Shown piece after piece: positions 9,129 to 17,130 of a stretch of 49,997 bases of DNA. The stretch is from Planctomycetota bacterium (lineage in GTDB: Bacteria; Planctomycetota; Planctomycetia; Pirellulales; PNKZ01): NCBI GenBank assembly GCA_018242585.1, contig JAFEBQ010000028.1, positions 1 through 49,997 on the forward strand, in the 5' to 3' direction. The notes below the pieces were generated by a model. That model did not search any database and had not been told where the DNA came from. It saw only the letters and a program-made list of their open reading frames with translations. Both the position numbers and the translations under genes were made by a program. Position 1 is the first letter of the stretch. Every line of letters begins with the position of its first letter.

Positions 9129-10421
9129 CTAGCTCAGGCGATACGGGCTGCGGTATTCCTTGGTCAGCCACTTGGCGGCTTCGGAATCGCCGACGATCGT
9201 TTCGGCCTGGGGGTCCCACTGAATCTTCTTGCCCGTGCGGATCGCGATATTGCCCAAGTGACAGACCGTGGCCGAGCGATGGCCAATGCCGATGTCGGCC
9301 GCCGGCTTGGCTCGCGACTTGACGCAATCGAAGAAGTTGTCGACGTGGGCCTGGTTGGCCTGGGCGTTGACGACCTTGAGCGGCTCGATGTCCTTGAGCA
9401 GTTCGGGCGGATTGGTCTTCAGCCCGCCGCGGTACACGAACAGGCTCCCCTTGTCGCCGATGAACTCGGTCCCTTGGTCGGTGCCCTTGGTGTTCAGCTT
9501 CTGGCGACAGCTCATTACCACGCCGTTGGCATAGGTGTACTTCAAATCGGTCGTGTCGGGCGTTTCGTACCAGCCGTCCGCATTGAAGACCCCTGTCCCT
9601 TCGACGCTGACCGGGCCGCTGTCGTCCATGCCCAGGCCCCATTGCGCAATGTCCAAGTGGTGCGCGCCGAAGTTCGTCTGCTGGCCGCCGCTGTAGTCCC
9701 AGTAAAAGCGGAACAGGTAGTGAACGTGGTTCTTGTTGTAGGGCCGATACGGCGCGGGGCCCAGCCAGCGGTCATAGTCGAACCCCGCGGGAGGATTACT
9801 GTTCGGCACGGGCTGGCCAGCGCGGGCAATCCAGTTCGGGCTGGGCAGCGTGACGTTGATCGAGTGAACCTTGCCGACGATTCCCTTTTGCACCAGCTCG
9901 ACGGCCAGCTTGAATTCACGACCGCTACGCTGCATGGTCCCGGTTTGCACCACGCGGTTGTACTTGCGCGCGGCGTCGATCATCGGCCGCCCTTCGCCGA
10001 TGACCAGCGTGAGCGGCTTTTCGCAGTAGACATCCTTGCCCGCCTTGCAGGCGTCGATGGTCATCAGCGCGTGCCACTGGTCGGGCACGGTCACCACCAC
10101 GGCGTCGACGTCCTTGGCGTCGAGCACGCGGCGATAGTCGTCGGTCAGCGTCGCGGTCAGATCGGCTTGCTTCTTCAAGAAGTCGGCCGCCTCGGCCAGG
10201 TAGTTCTGGTCCAAGTCGCACATGGCGACGATGTTCTTGAGGAAGTACTTCATGTTGTTCTTGGGGCCGCCTTGGTTCCCCACGCCGATCATGCCCACGC
10301 GCACCCGCTCACTGGGCGCTTCGGCGGCGAACGTCGAGCGGTAGCTCTTGGCCGACAGACCGAGGATCACGCCCCCCAAGGCCGAGTGCTTCAAGAACGA
10401 ACGCCGAGATTGCTTGGACAT
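9129..10421 (-). CDS. Gfo/Idh/MocA-family oxidoreductase, Tat-exported
   Basis: 430 residues. A twin-arginine leader (SRRSFLKHSALGG, about 5-17) directs the folded enzyme across the membrane. The N-terminal Rossmann fold shows GVGNQGG (46-52) for NAD(P) binding, and EKP (134-136) supplies the family's conserved lysine. The C-terminal half is the alpha/beta dimerisation and substrate domain. Such proteins oxidise or rearrange sugar derivatives, and planctomycetes carry dozens of secreted copies; the substrate here cannot be read. ATG 10421 has GGGAG about 9-12 nt upstream, and the Tat leader begins right there, so the in-frame extension to 10559 is discounted. Confidence 0.88.
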   Translation of the reverse strand: MSKQSRRSFLKHSALGGVILGLSAKSYRSTFAAEAPSERVRVGMIGVGNQGGPKNNMKYFLKNIVAMCDLDQNYLAEAADFLKKQADLTATLTDDYRRVLDAKDVDAVVVTVPDQWHALMTIDACKAGKDVYCEKPLTLVIGEGRPMIDAARKYNRVVQTGTMQRSGREFKLAVELVQKGIVGKVHSINVTLPSPNWIARAGQPVPNSNPPAGFDYDRWLGPAPYRPYNKNHVHYLFRFYWDYSGGQQTNFGAHHLDIAQWGLGMDDSGPVSVEGTGVFNADGWYETPDTTDLKYTYANGVVMSCRQKLNTKGTDQGTEFIGDKGSLFVYRGGLKTNPPELLKDIEPLKVVNAQANQAHVDNFFDCVKSRAKPAADIGIGHRSATVCHLGNIAIRTGKKIQWDPQAETIVGDSEAAKWLTKEYRSPYRLS

Positions 10422-10692
10422 GACGGTGACTCCCGCAGGAAGGCCTGGCGATGAAGTGGATTGGGTGATGGTGCGACGGCGCCGGCCAGAGGAAAGCCAG
10501 CTCGGCTTGATCGAGCGCGTGTGCCAACGCCGGACAGTATAACCCGCGCGGTGGGGCATTGCACGCTAGCCGGGCATGTACGCAATCAGGTCAATTCTCG
10601 CGGGGGCGGCACGTCCAATCCAGCTCAAGCGATCAGGCTATCCAATAGGCCGAATTTGGACCGAGCTCGACTTGAGGCACGCCCGCACCGAA

Positions 10693-12615
10693 TTACTTCG
10701 CGAACTCCGGCGGTAGTTGCTCGCCGTTCTTGATCACAGCGGCGCGCGTGGTGATGACGACTTCTTCGCCGCTCCCGTCGGGCTTGCGACGGATGACGAA
10801 GACGGCCTTGTCTTTCCGCGAACTTCGCTCTAGCAGCGCGCGGATAATCTCCCGCGCGGGCTTGTCAACCTCATGAATGCCAAACGATGAACCGCGCGTA
10901 ATGCCCTCCAATTGCAGGTCTTGTTCGCGCATCGTGATTGGGATGTTCGTGTTTTCAGACAGCATCTCCAGCGCCTTTTCCAGGCTATTGCGCGGGAATG
11001 AAAGCGTCGTACGCCGTGCAAGCAATTCGGTAACGCCGCCGAACTCCGTCGGCAGGTTTTCCTGATTCTTGAAGACCGCGGCGCGGGTAGTGATCACTAC
11101 TTCCTGGCTGCCGTCAGGTGTGGATTTGATAATGAACACCAGCTTTCCGTCGGGGCTGTACTCCTTCAAAATCTCGACCAGAATCTTGCGAGCCGGCGCC
11201 TTATGCTCGTGAAACCGCTTGATGCTTGTTATTCTCTCTTGCACTTGTAGGTCTTGCTCGCGAATGGTGATCGGAAAGTCGAGTTCTTCCGAAAGCATTC
11301 GTATCGCTTGTTCCAACGTGCCGAAACCGACTTCAAACGTAATGAGGCGGTTCAATCTGGCCTCAAGCGAATTCGGATTGGGCGATTCCCATGGCATTGG
11401 CCGCTCGCCGAGGCAAAGGCGCGCACCCACCAGCAAGTTCCGTGGCGCTTCGACCGGCAGATAGGACCGGATCACGATTCGACCGTCGGCCGCTCCGACG
11501 CGCGTATACTTGCGCAGCGCCCGAACCATGTCCGGATAGATGAGCGACAGGTTGCGGCCCAGCGGCCCCTCATCGAGCTTCTGGATATAGCGGTTGGCCA
11601 GTTGATCCAACCGATTGATCCGGTCCACGAAGGGTTGCGCCGCTTCCAAATGGTCGGCGCGGGCATCGGCTTGTGCGATGAGCAGTTCGGCAAATGATCG
11701 CTCGTCGTCCAGGTGGCCGCTAAACAACACGGCCGGTACGGACTCTAGCGCGTCTCGCGCGGGAACATGGCTAGGCAAGTCTCCAGCAAAGCCCGTCAGG
11801 AACCACGCGACTGGATTGAACAGATAATTCGCAGTCCGATTGAATAATCCCGAATTGTTGAGTGCAAAATATGGCGCTGCGGCCATCGTGAAATGTCGAT
11901 TCGCATCGCTCTGCTTGAGGAGCGCGAGGGTCGCCGGAGGCAAGTCAGCTGGCTTGCCTCGAATGAGGTCGGGCAGCGCTTCGAACTTCGCGATCACGAG
12001 AACGCGACCGTTTTCTCCGGGAGGTTGCCAATAACTCCCCCGATTCTGATCTCTGAGAATCGTTTGGCCCTCGATCTCCACCGTTTGGGCATGCCATTCC
12101 TTGTTGGCAATCAGGTGTGAAATGGGAACAGGATCGCGAAAGTACAGGACTTTACAATAGTGCGAATCGTTCCACTTGCTGCCGATCAACAACAGTTCGA
12201 TATTGCCCAGCGTCGTACCTGTCTCCTTGGGCAGCGCGTAGCGCATCCACCGGGCAAAATACCCCGTTACATCAGGGTCGAGCAGCTTGCGACCCTCGGG
12301 ATGAAGAACCAATTCGGCGGGGCGGAGGGCGATGACCCCTTGTGTGCCGCGCGCGAGATACTTGAGATCGAGCGGAGGACCAGCCGTGGGCGAAACATAC
12401 ATGCCTTCGCCGTCGGCCTTGCTCACCTCTTGCTGTGCTTGCTCATTGGACGCCTGAGCCACTGCGGTCGCTGGTCTCTCCATAGGTTCGACCACCGGAA
12501 CCGGTTCGCTGTGACGGAGCCAGCCCCAGACGGCTAATGCAGAGGTGACGAGCGCGACACTCCACGCAAGCCAAGACGACGTCGGCATCGCCAGCGGACG
12601 CACAGGTTCCATCAT
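10693..12615 (-). CDS. Membrane-anchored protein with two STN-like repeats
   Basis: 640 residues, function not recognised. One N-terminal membrane helix (14-33) is followed by a long extracytoplasmic region. The C-terminal third is a tandem duplication: about 430-535 and 540-635 both run LNRLITFEVG/ARRTTLSFP, then MLSE-PIT-REQDLQ, then a lysine-rich strand and EVVITTRAAV-KN. Each copy resembles the short N-terminal (STN) beta-alpha-beta domain of secretins and TonB receptors, but no secretin or TonB barrel is attached. It lies 51 nt beyond the DUF1501 gene on the same strand and may be cotranscribed. The start is uncertain: ATG 12615 is followed by another ATG and by an internal Met before the helix, and none has a clear ribosome site. 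Confidence 0.7.
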   Translation of the reverse strand: MMEPVRPLAMPTSSWLAWSVALVTSALAVWGWLRHSEPVPVVEPMERPATAVAQASNEQAQQEVSKADGEGMYVSPTAGPPLDLKYLARGTQGVIALRPAELVLHPEGRKLLDPDVTGYFARWMRYALPKETGTTLGNIELLLIGSKWNDSHYCKVLYFRDPVPISHLIANKEWHAQTVEIEGQTILRDQNRGSYWQPPGENGRVLVIAKFEALPDLIRGKPADLPPATLALLKQSDANRHFTMAAAPYFALNNSGLFNRTANYLFNPVAWFLTGFAGDLPSHVPARDALESVPAVLFSGHLDDERSFAELLIAQADARADHLEAAQPFVDRINRLDQLANRYIQKLDEGPLGRNLSLIYPDMVRALRKYTRVGAADGRIVIRSYLPVEAPRNLLVGARLCLGERPMPWESPNPNSLEARLNRLITFEVGFGTLEQAIRMLSEELDFPITIREQDLQVQERITSIKRFHEHKAPARKILVEILKEYSPDGKLVFIIKSTPDGSQEVVITTRAAVFKNQENLPTEFGGVTELLARRTTLSFPRNSLEKALEMLSENTNIPITMREQDLQLEGITRGSSFGIHEVDKPAREIIRALLERSSRKDKAVFVIRRKPDGSGEEVVITTRAAVIKNGEQLPPEFAK

Positions 12616-12666
12616 TGATCTCGCGTACTCGAGCCGCTTCGCCCAACTGCCCGGCCGGCGAGGCCC

Positions 12667-14001
12667 TTAGATCAACTCGCGCAGCGGCTGGTAGTGATCG
12701 ACCAGGTATTGCGGACGGCCGGCCAGGTCGTTGAGCGTGACCTGGTTGCCGTCGATGCCCAGCCGGTTGTAGAGCGTGGCCAGCACTTCCTGGAAGTGGA
12801 CCGGGCGGTCCTTGGCTTCGGACGCGATCCGATCGGTCGAGCCGATCACCTGGCCGGTGCGCAGGCCGCCGCCGGCCAGCAGCGCGCACGAGACGTTGGG
12901 CCAGTGATCGCGGCCGGCGTTGTTGTTGATCTTGGGCGTGCGACCGAACTCGCCCCAGGCACAGACCGTCACGTCCTTATCCAAGCCCCGGGCGTACAAG
13001 TCTTCGACCAGCGCCGTGATCGCCTGGTCAAAGACCGGCATGTTCTCGCGCGAGCCGCGGAAGTTCTGCCCGTGAAAGTCCCAGAAGCTGAAGCTGAGCG
13101 TCACACAGCGGACGCCGGCTTCGACCAGCCGACGGGCAATCAGGAACTGCTCGGTCAGCCGCGGCGCGCCGTCCCCTTGGTGCTTGGCCGTGCTCTTGCC
13201 GTAGCGCGCCAGGGTCTCGGGCGACTCCTTGCTGATGTCGAGCGCGTGGGCCAGGCGATTCGACTTGAGCATGCCGACCGCTTGCTGATGAAAAGCGTCG
13301 AGGCTCCCCATCATGCCGCTGCCGTCGAGGTTGGCGTTCAATTGATCGAGCGCGCGGTGCAACTGTTGCCGATCGGCCAGTCGTTCGAGCGTGACTCCTT
13401 GCAGCACCAGGTCCTCTTTGCCGTCCCCGTTGGGCTGGAACGGCGCGAGCGCCGGGCCGAGGAAGCCCGGCTTGCCCGAGTTGTACGGCTTGTGCTGCAT
13501 CCGCGGCGACAGCCCGACGAACGGCGGCACCGATTCGCTGGTCGCCCCTTGCACCTTGGCCACGGCCGAGCCGAACTCGGGCCAGCCGCCGGGAGGCTGC
13601 TTGCGATCGCTCCGCCCGGACAAGCATTGGAACGAAGCGTGATCGCCGATCGAGCCGACGATCGAGCGAATGGGGACGAACTTGTCCATCATGCCGGCCA
13701 GGCGCGGCAGCAGTTCGCAAATCTGAATGCCCGGCACGTTGGTGTTGATCGGGTCGAACTCGCCGCGAATCTCGGCCGGCGCATCGGGCTTCAGGTCGTA
13801 CATGTCCTGGTGCGGCGGCCCGCCCGGCAAGTAGACCATGATTACCGCTTTGTGCGACCGCGCGCCGCGCTCGCTCTCGGCCCGCAACAGTTGCGGCAAC
13901 GTCAGCCCGGCCAGCCCCAGCCCGCCAATGCGCAGAAAGTCGCGCCGCGAGCGATGATCGCAAAACCGGTGAGAACGAACCGACGATTGAATCGTGAGCA
14001 T
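12667..14001 (-). CDS. DUF1501 protein with twin-arginine leader
   Basis: 444 residues. The Tat motif SRRDFLRIG (18-26) is followed by the DUF1501 fold, related to the alkaline phosphatase/sulfatase superfamily: MVYLPGGPPHQDMYD near 57-71, PFVGLSPR, and GEFGRTPKIN in the C-terminal half where metal ligands are expected. In planctomycetes these proteins are very numerous and usually partner a DUF1549/DUF1553 or DUF1800 heme protein; here none is adjacent. The substrate and reaction are unknown. The ATG at 14001 gives a leader of normal length. Confidence 0.88.
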   Translation of the reverse strand: MLTIQSSVRSHRFCDHRSRRDFLRIGGLGLAGLTLPQLLRAESERGARSHKAVIMVYLPGGPPHQDMYDLKPDAPAEIRGEFDPINTNVPGIQICELLPRLAGMMDKFVPIRSIVGSIGDHASFQCLSGRSDRKQPPGGWPEFGSAVAKVQGATSESVPPFVGLSPRMQHKPYNSGKPGFLGPALAPFQPNGDGKEDLVLQGVTLERLADRQQLHRALDQLNANLDGSGMMGSLDAFHQQAVGMLKSNRLAHALDISKESPETLARYGKSTAKHQGDGAPRLTEQFLIARRLVEAGVRCVTLSFSFWDFHGQNFRGSRENMPVFDQAITALVEDLYARGLDKDVTVCAWGEFGRTPKINNNAGRDHWPNVSCALLAGGGLRTGQVIGSTDRIASEAKDRPVHFQEVLATLYNRLGIDGNQVTLNDLAGRPQYLVDHYQPLRELI

Positions 14002-14140
14002 GGGGCAGAAGTCGCGCGGGAGTCAAAGCGGGCGGGTCAACGGGGGAGGAGGTGCAGGACCACCAATTCTAGCCGAAACCGGTACCCGCGTTCAACGGAA
14101 TCTGGCTACTCAGCGGCATCCCAGTCTTGTAGGTCAGAGC

Positions 14141-14243
14141 CGTAGGTCAGGCCTTGGCCTGACAATGCTGTGGATTCAACAAGATTGACACCGAGCTCGC
14201 ATCCGGCAAGCACAATGATGTCAGACCAAGGCCTGACCTACGG
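14141..14243. repeat. Inverted repeat, family B, copy 2
   Basis: CGTAGGTCAGGCCTTGG (from 14141) pairs with CCAAGGCCTGACCTACGG (ending 14243). The arms match the pair at 5206-5269 but the loop is 57 nt instead of 21. An extra partial copy of the arm lies just before it. It sits in the 457-bp gap between the DUF1501 gene start and the C45 hydrolase stop. Confidence 0.85.
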
Positions 14244-14278
14244 CGATAACTTTGCGAGATGCGCGACTTGCTTCCTGA

Positions 14279-14410
14279 CCCTCGCCCCTTGCGGGAGAGG
14301 GTGGTTCGCGTCAGCGAACCGGGTGAGGGGGCACCCCAGGCTGGCGCGATTGGAAGTGGAGCGTGGACCCTCATCCGGCCTTCGGCCACCTTCTCCCGGA
14401 GGGAGAAGGG
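14279..14410. repeat. Composite hairpin repeat, family C, copy 1
   Basis: Two hairpins in a row. CCCTCGCCCC to GGGTGAGGGG (14279-14330) encloses a GGTTCGCG/CGAACC stem. CCCTCATCCGGCC to GGGAGAAGGG (14368-14410) encloses GGCCTTCGGCC and CTTCTCCC/GGGAGAAG stems. The same two modules in inverted order occur at 27054-27272. It fills most of the gap before the C45 gene's stop. Confidence 0.85.
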
Positions 14411-14458
14411 TTTGCGCTGGCCCAGTGGTGATGGCTACCCGCGCGCGGCACGCACGCC

Positions 14459-15526
14459 TCATCCCAACTGGTAAACCTCGTACGGATGGTCGCACGGGGT
14501 GCCGCGGGTGACGTGCATCCGACCCGCGCTCGGCTCCATGACGACCGAGAAGACGGTCTGCCAATCGCCGGTCTCGGGATCGTCGTTCGCGTGCCGGCAG
14601 ATCGAACGCGGGTGGCCGTCGTGATCCGCGAGCGCTCGCTTCGCATCGTCGACCGTCAGGTCGCGCGACTGTTCAAAGTTGATCAATCGGTTGATCCGCC
14701 GCTGCCGCGCGTGAGACTGGATGAGCTCGGGAAACTGGTCGTTGGTCGCCAGCAGGTCGGGATGCAGGCAATGGTTCGCGTGGGCCAGCCCTTGCGTCGC
14801 GGCGTTCTGCAACACGTGGACCGCGTCGATCGTCACTTCCAGGTCGGCCGGCCCCTGCGGCGTGATCAACATCAGGTTCGCCGGAATCACCCGGTCGGCC
14901 TGCCGCACGCGCTCGACCGCCTTCGACAACGAGTCAGACCCGTAGATGCCACGGACCGTGAAGTAGTGGGGCACGCCCAGTTCGCCCATCGGCGCGGGCA
15001 GCGAGTTGAGACAGACGCCGATCCCCGCCGCGTTGAAACCGATGTAAGCGATCAAGCCCGCCTGGGTCAGATTGAGCAAGGCCGGCTTGTCGGCCGGGCG
15101 GCGCGTGAGGACGATCGTAAAGCGATCGAGCCCTGGGTCGTTGTCCCAGTTCTGGGCCACGATCCCGCCGCCGTGCCGAGGACCGTGCCCCTGCAATGCG
15201 AACGACGTGCAGCCTTCGTCCGACAGGGGTCGGAACTGGTTGCGAATCTGCAGCAGCATCAACGCCTCGAGCGACAAGCCCGACGCTTCGGCCATGCCGC
15301 GCAGTTCCTCGACCGAGTCGGGACTGTAGGCCTCGGCCAGCGGGATCGCCCGGGCCGCCGCGTTCATAGCCCGCTCGCGTGACAAGCGCATTCGCTTGTC
15401 GAGCTGTTCGAGCGCTTTGTCGAAGAACGTGCGGATCGTTTCGCCCGCCGCTTCGCCCAGTTGGCGACCCATCTGCCGCGGCGCGCCGGCGATGGTCAGC
15501 TCGGGGTAGCGGGCGGGCGTGGACAT
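14459..15526 (-). CDS. C45-family autoproteolytic acyltransferase/hydrolase
   Basis: 355 residues. Relatives (acyl-CoA:6-aminopenicillanate acyltransferase, acid-ceramidase-like Ntn hydrolases) cut themselves in front of a cysteine that becomes the N-terminal nucleophile. Here C106 in DEGCTSFALQG fits that site and is followed by AQNWDND, the usual conserved block. LGVPHYFTVRG and NHCLHPDL further on are also family-like. No signal peptide is evident, so it is probably cytoplasmic. The amide substrate cannot be told. ATG 15526 has CAGGAG about 9 nt upstream, better than the in-frame ATG at 15571. Confidence 0.8.
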   Translation of the reverse strand: MSTPARYPELTIAGAPRQMGRQLGEAAGETIRTFFDKALEQLDKRMRLSRERAMNAAARAIPLAEAYSPDSVEELRGMAEASGLSLEALMLLQIRNQFRPLSDEGCTSFALQGHGPRHGGGIVAQNWDNDPGLDRFTIVLTRRPADKPALLNLTQAGLIAYIGFNAAGIGVCLNSLPAPMGELGVPHYFTVRGIYGSDSLSKAVERVRQADRVIPANLMLITPQGPADLEVTIDAVHVLQNAATQGLAHANHCLHPDLLATNDQFPELIQSHARQRRINRLINFEQSRDLTVDDAKRALADHDGHPRSICRHANDDPETGDWQTVFSVVMEPSAGRMHVTRGTPCDHPYEVYQLG

Positions 15527-15586
15527 GGGACGCAGCTCCTGGGGATGATTCAACGCGCAATCAGACATCAAGTGCCAGCCCTGATT

Positions 15587-15660
15587 CCGTCATTCCCGCG
15601 CAGGCGGGAATCTAGTGGTTGCGGTTCCCCTCTAGATTCCCGCCTGCGCGGGAATGACGG
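15587..15660. repeat. 74-bp hairpin repeat, family A, copy 3
   Basis: Same unit as at 5356 and 9017, and with the same left flank as copy 2. It lies between the divergent C45 gene and the acyltransferase operon. The rest of the 347-bp gap (15661-15873) must hold the promoter of the plus-strand operon; I see no clear consensus there. Confidence 0.9.
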
Positions 15661-15873
15661 CCAAGACAGGCGCACGACAACGAATTGAAGCACGCTCTCG
15701 GCTCGCCGTACGATTCGACCGGCGGCCAACGCTATTGTCGGCGAGATTTCCAGCCTCGGCAAGTTCCCGCATGCGATGCCCCTTGAGAACCGTTATCCTG
15801 ACCAGGGCCGGATGGCCGCACTGCCTCGCTGGCTAGAACCTGCCGGCTCGCATCGCACGCAAAGGTTTCAATC

Positions 15874-17115
15874 ATGGCTGAACAAGTCGCGCCCAACGAG
15901 GAAAGCACCCCCAGCGGGCAAGCAACGCCGCGGCTCGAAAGCGTTGACGCCTTGCGCGGCTTTGACATGTTGTGGATCATCGGCGGGGCGTCGGTGGCCC
16001 GGGCGCTCGAAAAGCTGTCGCCGAGCCGCGCGACGCAGTTCCTGGCCGAGCAGTTGCAGCACGTCACCTGGGAAGGGTTTCGCTGCTACGACCTGATCTT
16101 CCCGTTGTTTTTGTTCATCGTCGGCATCTCGACGGTCTATTCGCTCGACAAGGCCCTGGCCTCTGGCTCGCGCGGCCAGGTCGCCGCGCGGATCGTGCGC
16201 CGCAGCTTGCTGCTGTTTGCGCTCGGCGTGTTTTACTCGGGAGGGCTGGCCAAGCCCTGGCCCGACATCGCGCTCGGCGGCGTGTTGCAACGGATCGCGG
16301 CCTGTTACCTGGCGGCAGCGCTCGTCTATTGCCTGGTCCGCCGCCCGGGGGCCTTGCTCGGCATCGCCGCGGCGCTGCTGATTGGCTATTGGGCGCTCGT
16401 GACCTATGTGCCGTTTCCCGATTTGCAGCTCGACAAAGAGCACGTCCAGAAAATCGCCAAAGAGATCGGCTCCGAGCGACCGCACGAAATTGCCCAGGCG
16501 GTCAGCGCGCGTACCAGCGGCTTGTACGAAGAAGGACGCAACCTGACCAACTATCTCGACTTCTTATACCTGCCGGGGCGCAAGGCGCAGACCTATTACA
16601 TCAACGAAGGGTTGCTCAGCACGCTGCCGTCGATTGCGTTGCCGCTGTTGGGCATGGTGGCGGCCATGTGGCTGAGGTGTCCACACACTTCGCCGGGTCG
16701 GAAAGTTCTGGGGCTGATCGCGGCGGGGGCTGTCTGTGCGCTGCTCGGCTGGGGGTGGAGTTGGCAGTTCCCGGTGATCAAGAGAATCTGGTCGTCGTCG
16801 TTCGTGTTGCTGGCGGCGGGTTACAGTATTTGGCTGCTGGCCGCGTTTTACTATTTGATCGACGTGCGGCAGTGGCGTACCTGGTGCCGGCCGTTCGTCT
16901 GGATTGGTTGCAACGCGATCACGCTTTACATCGGCTCGCAACTGTTGGGCTTTCCGTCGATCGCGGCGCGGCTGGTCGGCGGCAGCGTCAGCCAGTACCT
17001 GAACACGCGCGTCGCCACGGGCTCCGGCGATGTGATGGTCGCCTTGGTGGGGCTGGCGCTGGTCGTGCTGTTGGCGCGGTTTCTGTACGTGCGCAAGATT
17101 TTCATTCGCGTGTAG
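15874..17115 (+). CDS. DUF5009/HGSNAT-type membrane acyltransferase
   Basis: 413 residues with about ten hydrophobic segments. The N-terminus LESVDALRGFDMLWIIGG (21-38) is the signature shared with heparan-alpha-glucosaminide N-acetyltransferase and bacterial DUF5009 proteins. These are thought to pass an acetyl group from cytoplasmic acetyl-CoA to a sugar on the outer side of the membrane. The loop with PFPDLQLDKEHVQ and GRKAQTYYINEG lies between helices. The downstream secreted beta-helix protein starts 15 nt after the stop, so both are probably cotranscribed and act on polysaccharide; this is inference from context. Confidence 0.82.
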   Translation: MAEQVAPNEESTPSGQATPRLESVDALRGFDMLWIIGGASVARALEKLSPSRATQFLAEQLQHVTWEGFRCYDLIFPLFLFIVGISTVYSLDKALASGSRGQVAARIVRRSLLLFALGVFYSGGLAKPWPDIALGGVLQRIAACYLAAALVYCLVRRPGALLGIAAALLIGYWALVTYVPFPDLQLDKEHVQKIAKEIGSERPHEIAQAVSARTSGLYEEGRNLTNYLDFLYLPGRKAQTYYINEGLLSTLPSIALPLLGMVAAMWLRCPHTSPGRKVLGLIAAGAVCALLGWGWSWQFPVIKRIWSSSFVLLAAGYSIWLLAAFYYLIDVRQWRTWCRPFVWIGCNAITLYIGSQLLGFPSIAARLVGGSVSQYLNTRVATGSGDVMVALVGLALVVLLARFLYVRKIFIRV

Positions 17116-17130
17116 GTTTGAGGTGCTTTG

